Positions 59,423 to 64,000 of a DNA stretch of 64,000 nt are shown piece by piece (position 1 is the first letter of the stretch; the number at the start of each line of letters is the position of its first letter). Position numbers and translations under genes: made by a program. The stretch comes from Bacteroidales bacterium (GTDB lineage Bacteria > Bacteroidota > Bacteroidia > Bacteroidales > UBA4417): contig JADJGZ010000010.1 in NCBI GenBank assembly GCA_016707785.1, positions 71,916 through 135,915 on the forward strand, read 5' to 3'. The notes beneath the pieces are model-generated. The model was not told where the DNA came from. It ran no database searches and saw only the letters and a list, made by a program, of their open reading frames with translations.

Positions 59423-60566
59423 TTACTTGAATTGGTTCAGAAGGGTGTTACAGATAAATTTGCCAGCAGTTCCATCCCCAAAGACTGGTGGAAAATCGAG
59501 TTTAGCACCTTTGAAATACTCATAAGCAGCAACTATCTTTTCAGTTTCTGCATCAGCAATCATTCCGGCTCCATTTTCAACAATCTCAACCCACTCCGTT
59601 TCCGGCCGTGCGATGATCAATGGCTTTCTGAAGAAATACGCTTCTTTCTGCACGCCTCCCGAATCAGTTAATATCATGCCACAATGCTTTTCGAGCAGGA
59701 TCATTTCCATATAGGATACAGGCGGGATGATATGGATAGCAGGATGTTGATGAATTTGACTGAAAACCTGGCTGCTTAGTTTTTCCTGCAATAATTTGGA
59801 GGTTCGCGGGTGAAGAGGGGATGACTATTTTCATACCTGAACGCTCTGCAATGATGAGCATAGCCTTAAAGATGGCTTCAAGACGTTCAGGGATATCAGT
59901 GTTATTGTCGCGATGGACCGTGCATAGTACAAACCGTCCATCTTCCAATCCCATTGACTGTAAGATTGTTGAGCGTTCTTCAGCCAAACTGGAATAATAG
60001 ACAAGGTTATCGAACATAATATCCCCGCAGTGGAAAATCCCGGGATTATCAATGCTGTATGGAGGTTTTGACTCTATCCGGAATCCCTCCCTGCTAAGAT
60101 TTCTGATCCCGGCAGGAGTTGGAACAAACAGCAGGGTAGAAGAGTGGTCGCACATGATGCGGTTGATTTCTTCCGGCATTGATTTATTAAATGAACGCAA
60201 TCCCGCTTCAATATGCACAATGGGTACCCTGAGTTTTGCGGCTGCCATTGCACCTGCGAGGGTACTATTGGTGTCGCCGAATAGAACGAGGTAATCAGGT
60301 TTAAGGTTCAGAATTTCTGTTTCAATCCCTTCAAGCATTCTGGCTGTTTGCTTCCCATGACCGGCTGATCCGATATTCAGATTGATATCCGGATGAGGTA
60401 TTTGCATCTCCTCGAAAAACACCTGCGACATATTGGCATCATAGTGTTGTCCTGTATGAAGGATGGTTTCATGGATCTGATCCGGGAAATGGTTCCTGAT
60501 GGCCCGGCTCAGGGCTGCTGCTTTGATAATCTGAGGTCTGGCCCCTACAATGGTAAGAATTTTCAT
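59423..60566 (-). pseudogene. wecB: UDP-N-acetylglucosamine 2-epimerase, broken by a single-base frameshift
   Basis: The gene reads in one frame from the ATG at 60566 through ILTIVGARPQIIKAAALSRA, TGQHYDANMSQVFFEEM and IVHIEAGLRSFNKSMPEEINR (UDP and active-site blocks) to VIP near 59821, and then leaves the family sequence, running on to an out-of-frame stop at 59664. The missing part continues one frame over down to 59423 (HPRTSKLLQEK, GMILTDSGGVQKEAYFFRKP). The shift is a gain of one base (or loss of two) at about 59811-59820. Corrected, it would be about 380 residues, normal for WecB, which makes UDP-ManNAc for surface glycans. A sequencing error is as likely as a true mutation. Confidence 0.85.
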
Positions 60567-60623
60567 TCAGAATTGCTTAAAAGGTTAGAGCGTGAATGTA
60601 AAACGATGTATTCTCCGGTATGT

Positions 60624-61319
60624 TCATAATCTTCCGTCATCCGCAAAGCTGTAATATCGTTCATCCCCCACAATAATATGATCAAGTATCGGTATATCCA
60701 TCAGATCCCCGGCATTCTTTAACTTTCGTGTAAGGGCAATATCGGCTTCACTGGGTTGTATCTGTCCTGACGGATGATTATGACCAAGTATCATTGAAGT
60801 CGCATTAAACTCCAGGGCAAATTTAAAGACCTTTTTCGGATCAACAACAGTCCCTGTAATTCCTCCTGTGCTTATTGATACAGTCCGGATGACACGATTT
60901 GCCCTGTTCAGCAGTATTGCAGCGAAATGTTCAAAGTTACTGTAAGCCAAATGCTCCTGGAGAATCTCAAAAGCATGATTACTTCGGGTTATCTGGAATT
61001 TCTCCTGGATTTCAGAACTTCGTCGCCGTTTCCCCAATTCAAGAGCGGCCACAATACTCAGTGCTTTAACCTGTCCGATCCCTTTGAATTTCATTAAATC
61101 GGCCAGGCTGAGCTTTGACAGTTCGATGAGATTTCCCTGGATATGCTGTAATATCCTTTGTGATAACTGCACGGCAGATTCGGAAGCAGTGCCCGAACCA
61201 ATGAGGATCGCAATGAGTTCTGCATCACTGAGTGCCGAAGTTCCTTTGATTTGTAGTTTCTCCCTGGGACGATCGTCCTCAGCCCAGCATTTGATGCTGC
61301 TTTTATTAATTTCTGACAT
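60624..61319 (-). CDS. radC: RadC family JAB-domain protein
   Basis: 231 residues. N-terminal UPF0758/HhH part (DDRPREKLQIKGTSALSDAELIAILIGSG; LADLMKFKGIGQVKALSI) and a C-terminal JAB/MPN domain: AAILLNRANRVIRTVSISTGG, ATSMILGHNHPSG (His-x-His-Pro-Ser-Gly), and SEADIALTRKLKNAGDLMDI with the metal Asp. All JAMM metal ligands are present. Named for DNA repair but its role remains unclear. It lies 57 bases upstream of the broken wecB on the same strand. Confidence 0.95.
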   Translation of the reverse strand: MSEINKSSIKCWAEDDRPREKLQIKGTSALSDAELIAILIGSGTASESAVQLSQRILQHIQGNLIELSKLSLADLMKFKGIGQVKALSIVAALELGKRRRSSEIQEKFQITRSNHAFEILQEHLAYSNFEHFAAILLNRANRVIRTVSISTGGITGTVVDPKKVFKFALEFNATSMILGHNHPSGQIQPSEADIALTRKLKNAGDLMDIPILDHIIVGDERYYSFADDGRL

Positions 61320-61533
61320 ACTGAAAATGAATAAAGTTTGAATATTTGAAAAAGAAAATAGAATGAAAGAGAATTCAGAATTCAGTATTCAGGAGTCAGA
61401 ATAGAAAAAATGGAACTATTATTTGGTAAATTATTCCGGATTCTGTCCGCCTGAGATAATGCCATCTGGAGTCTTTGGAGAATAGCACTTTTTGACAATC
61501 TCTAAGACTTTTTTGCCGGTTAAAAGTAATAAA

Positions 61534-61560
61534 AAAAGCTCTCCAAAATGAAGAGCTTTT
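61534..61560 (-). terminator. Terminator of rpsT
   Basis: AAAAGCTCT (61534-61542) pairs with AGAGCTTTT (61552-61560) around a 9-base loop, followed on the minus strand by a run of T; 19 bases past the rpsT stop. Confidence 0.9.
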
Positions 61561-61578
61561 CAAGTGTTGAAAATTATT

Positions 61579-61830
61579 TTAGAGAGCGTTTACCTTCCTG
61601 GTAAGCTTTGATTTCAGGTTGGAAGCTTTGTTCTTATGGATGATTGACTTCTTGGCCAATTTATCAATAAGCGACACAATTGAGGGGAGCTTTTCAGCTG
61701 CAACACTCTTGTCGGTTAGCTCACGAAATTGTTTGACCGCATTGCGCATGGTTTTGGCATAATAGCGATTATGAAGCCTTTTCTTTTCGTTAGCTCTGAT
61801 CCTTTTGAGGGATGATTTGTGATTTGCCAT
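61579..61830 (-). CDS. rpsT: 30S ribosomal protein S20
   Basis: 83 residues, very basic. MANHKSSLKRIRANEKKRLHN, YYAKTMRNAVKQFREL, LIDKLAKKSIIHKNKASNLKSKLTRKVNAL are the S20 helices. It binds 16S rRNA. It lies 21 bases downstream of tRNA-Glu on the same strand and probably shares its transcript. Confidence 0.97.
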   Translation of the reverse strand: MANHKSSLKRIRANEKKRLHNRYYAKTMRNAVKQFRELTDKSVAAEKLPSIVSLIDKLAKKSIIHKNKASNLKSKLTRKVNAL

Positions 61831-61851
61831 TGTTATGAATTGCGTTGAAGT

Positions 61852-61926
61852 TGGTAGCCGGTAGGGGAATCGAACCCCTATTACCAGGATGAAAACCTGA
61901 CGTCCTAACCGTTAGACGAACCGGCC
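61852..61926 (-). tRNA. tRNA-Glu (anticodon TTC)
   Basis: 75 bases including an encoded CCA end. On the minus strand it starts GGCCGGTTCGTCTAACGG; the anticodon arm is CAGG-TTTTCAT-CCTG with anticodon TTC, the T arm is AGGGG-TTCGATT-CCCCT, and the acceptor stem GGCCGGT pairs with ACCGGCT (one G-T pair at the end) before A73 and CCA. All arms fold. The promoter at 61946-61975 is just upstream. Confidence 0.97.
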
Positions 61927-61945
61927 GTTTTAATTTTTGAGGCTG

Positions 61946-61975
61946 CAAAGGTAATACTATTTTTTTAATCAACAA
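61946..61975 (-). promoter_or_regulatory. Promoter of tRNA-Glu and rpsT
   Basis: On the minus strand TTG (61975-61973) and TACCTTTG (61953-61946) are 19 bases apart, an excellent consensus promoter. Start near 61939, about 13 bases before the tRNA. Confidence 0.75.
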
Positions 61976-62041
61976 GAGGGGAGATAAAAAAGGGCATAAT
62001 TTTTTTGCTGTAATTTCAACTCTTTATAGATCATGCATTTG

Positions 62042-62641
62042 TCAATACATTGCAACATTCTCAGGGTACAGGGCAGGGTGATCCTTCAAATCCAACATAG
62101 CATTTATGATCCTGATTTCAGTAAATTTCTCCAGATCAGTATAGTAAATCTCTCTCTTCTTTAGTTTCCCTGATATAAGAAGGGCTTCTCTCCTTGTTCC
62201 TTCAAGTAAGGGATTCGAAGGCGTAAACCACTGATCTCCTTCTTTCAGGGCTATATTAGCAAACGAGATATCTGTGAGAAACCCTTTTCTTGTGATTAAA
62301 ATATCATCCTCAGGAATTCCTTGTTTCAAACGATCGAAAACGGCACGGTCACTATATTTATAGGCGTAATGGGTGCCGGCAGATTCGACAAGTTTTAAAC
62401 TTCTGATAATGCGTGGTTTATAAGGCTCAAATTGTATACCATAAATTTTATCTGCATAATCAATACGGCATTTGATCCTACCTGTTTTAAACTGATCCGG
62501 ACAATGGATCAATGGGCTTAAATCCTGAATATTATCCATTCGGAAAAAATGTTTCCTGGCTTTTAGAAACCGCTGGTTGTGGTATTCAATATTTTGTACC
62601 ACTCCCTCTTCAATCCTTATGGTCTCAAATAATAGGAACAT
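62042..62641 (-). CDS. pabC: Aminotransferase class IV, aminodeoxychorismate lyase-like
   Basis: 199 residues, shorter than most class IV enzymes (about 270). The PLP lysine is likely K in HYAYKYSDRAVFDRL; DDILITRKGFLTDISFANIAL and NPLLEGTRREALLI are the conserved blocks (LTDISFANI, LLEGTRRE). In Bacteroidota a short form of this kind lies next to pabB and would release 4-aminobenzoate for folate synthesis. The gene overlaps pabB by 17 bases, supporting a shared role. Confidence in the exact reaction is moderate. Confidence 0.85.
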   Translation of the reverse strand: MFLLFETIRIEEGVVQNIEYHNQRFLKARKHFFRMDNIQDLSPLIHCPDQFKTGRIKCRIDYADKIYGIQFEPYKPRIIRSLKLVESAGTHYAYKYSDRAVFDRLKQGIPEDDILITRKGFLTDISFANIALKEGDQWFTPSNPLLEGTRREALLISGKLKKREIYYTDLEKFTEIRIINAMLDLKDHPALYPENVAMY

Positions 62642-63614
62642 AAACCTTTTCTATCATTTCATGATATTCCTTCAAGGGGTCACTGAAGGATGTGATCCCT
62701 CCACCACTCTTAAAGATCAGTCCTTTATCAGTTGATTCGATAAAGCGGATCAATACCGCACTATCCAGGGATTCACCATCAAAAACTCCAAATATACCCG
62801 TATAAAATCCACGATCATAACCCTCTGTCTGAAGAATAATCTCCACAGTTTTTTCTTTTGGGGCACCGGATACCGACCCTGCAGGTAGCAGTCGAAACAA
62901 GATATCTCCTAATCGTGAGGCATATCCCTTCTCTAATTGACCGGTTATTCTGGAACTTACCTGCAACAATGCACCGAAATTGGTTTCCAGTCTTTCCAGG
63001 TACCTGAACTGTTCAACTCTTACCTCTTTGGCTACACTGCTCAGGTCGTTTCTTATCAGGTCGGTAATCGTATAATGCTCCGCCAATTCCTTGGGGTCTT
63101 CCAGCAATAATTTCTCTGCGTCGGGAATAGTTGCATCAAGGGTACCTTTCATCGGGAATGAAGAAATAATATCATTCCTGATAGTAACAAAGGACTCCGG
63201 GGAAAATACAACAAACCGATCTTTAACAAGTAATTTATACTTAGCCTTGCTCTGATGAAAGATTTCCTCGAGGCCCAGACTACATTCTACAGGGGTTGGA
63301 CTGGTAAGATTCAGCAAGTAAGTGTTCCCGTAATCAATGTGATTTTTTACTTTATGAAACTTATTCAGATAGGAAGGATAATCTTCCGGGTATTTCCGGA
63401 AAAGAAATTCACTTATTCTGTTTTCAGTTTGAATTGCATTCGTTTTTCCTGGAAGATGGTAAAGAATAAAAGCTGGATCCACCTCAGCTAAGGGGATCAC
63501 CCAGCCATTTTCACCACAGAAGTCAATTATGAACAGGAATGGTATCTTTGAAGAACCATATTCATTCATTAACCGGATGGCAGTACTTTTGCTTTTGAAT
63601 GAATTCCTGAACAT
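62625..63614 (-). CDS. pabB: Aminodeoxychorismate synthase component I
   Basis: 329 residues. The chorismate-binding core has KGTLDATIPDAEKLLLEDPKEL, DLIRNDLSSVAKEVRVEQFRYLERLETNFGALLQVSS and PAGSVSGAPKEKTVEIIL, plus the closing GIFGVFDGESLDSAVLIRFIE. It is a short PabB lacking the N-terminal domain of anthranilate synthase. With a glutaminase partner (divergent gene at 63639) it makes 4-amino-4-deoxychorismate. The -7 box is only 5 bases upstream of this ATG, so a start at residue 16 (MNEYGSSKIPFLF) is possible, but sequence upstream of residue 16 resembles the family too. Confidence 0.92.
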   Translation of the reverse strand: MFRNSFKSKSTAIRLMNEYGSSKIPFLFIIDFCGENGWVIPLAEVDPAFILYHLPGKTNAIQTENRISEFLFRKYPEDYPSYLNKFHKVKNHIDYGNTYLLNLTSPTPVECSLGLEEIFHQSKAKYKLLVKDRFVVFSPESFVTIRNDIISSFPMKGTLDATIPDAEKLLLEDPKELAEHYTITDLIRNDLSSVAKEVRVEQFRYLERLETNFGALLQVSSRITGQLEKGYASRLGDILFRLLPAGSVSGAPKEKTVEIILQTEGYDRGFYTGIFGVFDGESLDSAVLIRFIESTDKGLIFKSGGGITSFSDPLKEYHEMIEKVYVPII

Positions 63615-63618
63615 AGTG

Positions 63619-63626
63619 CAAACTTA
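63619..63626 (-). promoter_or_regulatory. -7 promoter element TAAGTTTG of pabB
   Basis: Perfect TAnnTTTG on the minus strand in the 24-base gap between the divergent pabB and pabA-like genes. Transcription of pabB would begin at or within a few bases of its start codon. Confidence 0.55.
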
Positions 63627-63638
63627 CATTTTTCCCGG

Positions 63639-64000
63639 ATGAATCCCAGCGTACTGCTCATTGATAATCATGATTCCTTTACTCATAACCTGGCTCAAAT
63701 GCTTGAAGAAGCAGGAGCCTGCGTACTCACGGTTCTGAAATATGATGAAATCAAAATTGAGCAGGTAGATGCTTTTGATAAAATTATCTTCTCTCCCGGG
63801 CCCGGGATTCCGTCGGAAATCCCTTTTATGGGAGATGTCCTCAGGGAGTTTTCCAGTTCCAAATCAATCCTGGGAATTTGTTTAGGCCACCAGGCAATCA
63901 TTGAATACTTTGGTGGGAAATTGTTGAACATGCAAAAAGTAGTTCATGGAATCCGCAGTGAAGTCTCACTCATTGAACCTGTGGATAGTCTGTTCAAAGG
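63639..64000 (+). CDS. pabA: Glutamine amidotransferase component II (PabA/TrpG), partial
   Basis: The first 120 residues of a class I glutaminase; the window ends inside the gene. LLIDNHDSFTHNLAQMLEEAG, IIFSPGPGIPSE (oxyanion hole) and ILGICLGHQAIIEYFGG (catalytic Cys in GICLGHQ) are clear, and HGIRSEV follows. It supplies ammonia to component I. Because it is divergent from pabB the PabA role is likely, but a dual TrpG/PabA function is common. Confidence 0.92.
   Translation, partial: MNPSVLLIDNHDSFTHNLAQMLEEAGACVLTVLKYDEIKIEQVDAFDKIIFSPGPGIPSEIPFMGDVLREFSSSKSILGICLGHQAIIEYFGGKLLNMQKVVHGIRSEVSLIEPVDSLFK

Noticed and set aside
59664..60566. Programmed ribosomal frameshifting in wecB
   Set aside because: No slippery heptamer with a downstream structure is evident, and WecB is not known to need frameshifting; a mutation or sequencing error is simpler.

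Overview
The window looks like a piece of a Bacteroidota chromosome, most likely an anaerobic or facultative member near the Bacteroidales/Marinilabiliales. The evidence is gene content: a complete moxR-DUF58-bat operon, DUF4293, DUF3078, DUF5103 and DUF5777-type proteins, YwqK/MORN_2 repeats, an rpsF-rpsR-rplI operon and Na+-NQR. Many start sites also carry the Bacteroidota -7 promoter element TAnnTTTG, often very close to the start codon. No insertion sequence, phage, integron or CRISPR array was seen. The exact genus cannot be told from the sequence.

Layout. 1-8.1 kb holds housekeeping and envelope genes: a pirin cut by the window edge, recR, a MORN-like secreted protein, a HAD phosphatase, DUF4293, a phosphodiesterase, corA, mscL, DUF3078 and a double TonB-C protein. 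8.2-16.5 kb is the Bat (Bacteroides aerotolerance-type) operon on the minus strand, from moxR down to batE. 16.9-25.4 kb is a minus-strand respiratory locus: a collagen-like multihaem lipoprotein, an Ig-like membrane protein, NrfD, a Tat-exported ferredoxin, a dihaem cytochrome b, a membrane-anchored heptahaem cytochrome, a monohaem cytochrome c, an outer-membrane beta-barrel and a haem lipoprotein. It has no molybdopterin or other terminal reductase subunit. It ends at a divergent Crp/Fnr regulator (25.7 kb) with an N-terminal cysteine cluster, and a perfect FNR-type box (TTGAT-N4-ATCAA) lies upstream of the multihaem lipoprotein. This is the most system-like part of the window and could be a quinol-to-outer-membrane electron conduit; that function is inferred.

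26.4-33.6 kb carries an MFS transporter, an M23 peptidase, superoxide dismutase and a metal cluster (HMA chaperone, CDF exporter, CopA). 33.8-46.5 kb carries an rRNA-type methyltransferase, a nucleotide-sugar dehydrogenase, an acyltransferase, a PfkB kinase, dnaX, two probable cell-surface biosynthesis proteins, upp, a MacB-like permease and DUF5103. 46.7-53.9 kb is a full nqrABCDEF-apbE operon, followed by a convergent 61-residue membrane protein with four cysteines that may be an NqrM-like maturation factor.

54-64 kb holds a large orphan protein that appears to combine an RpoA-CTD-like HhH segment, a sigma-70 region-4-like HTH and HARE-like winged helices. It also holds a TrmH-type methyltransferase, the ribosomal operon rpsF-rpsR-rplI, a secreted GH18-like protein, a frameshifted wecB, radC, rpsT co-transcribed with tRNA-Glu, and pabC/pabB divergent from a pabA/trpG gene cut by the window end.
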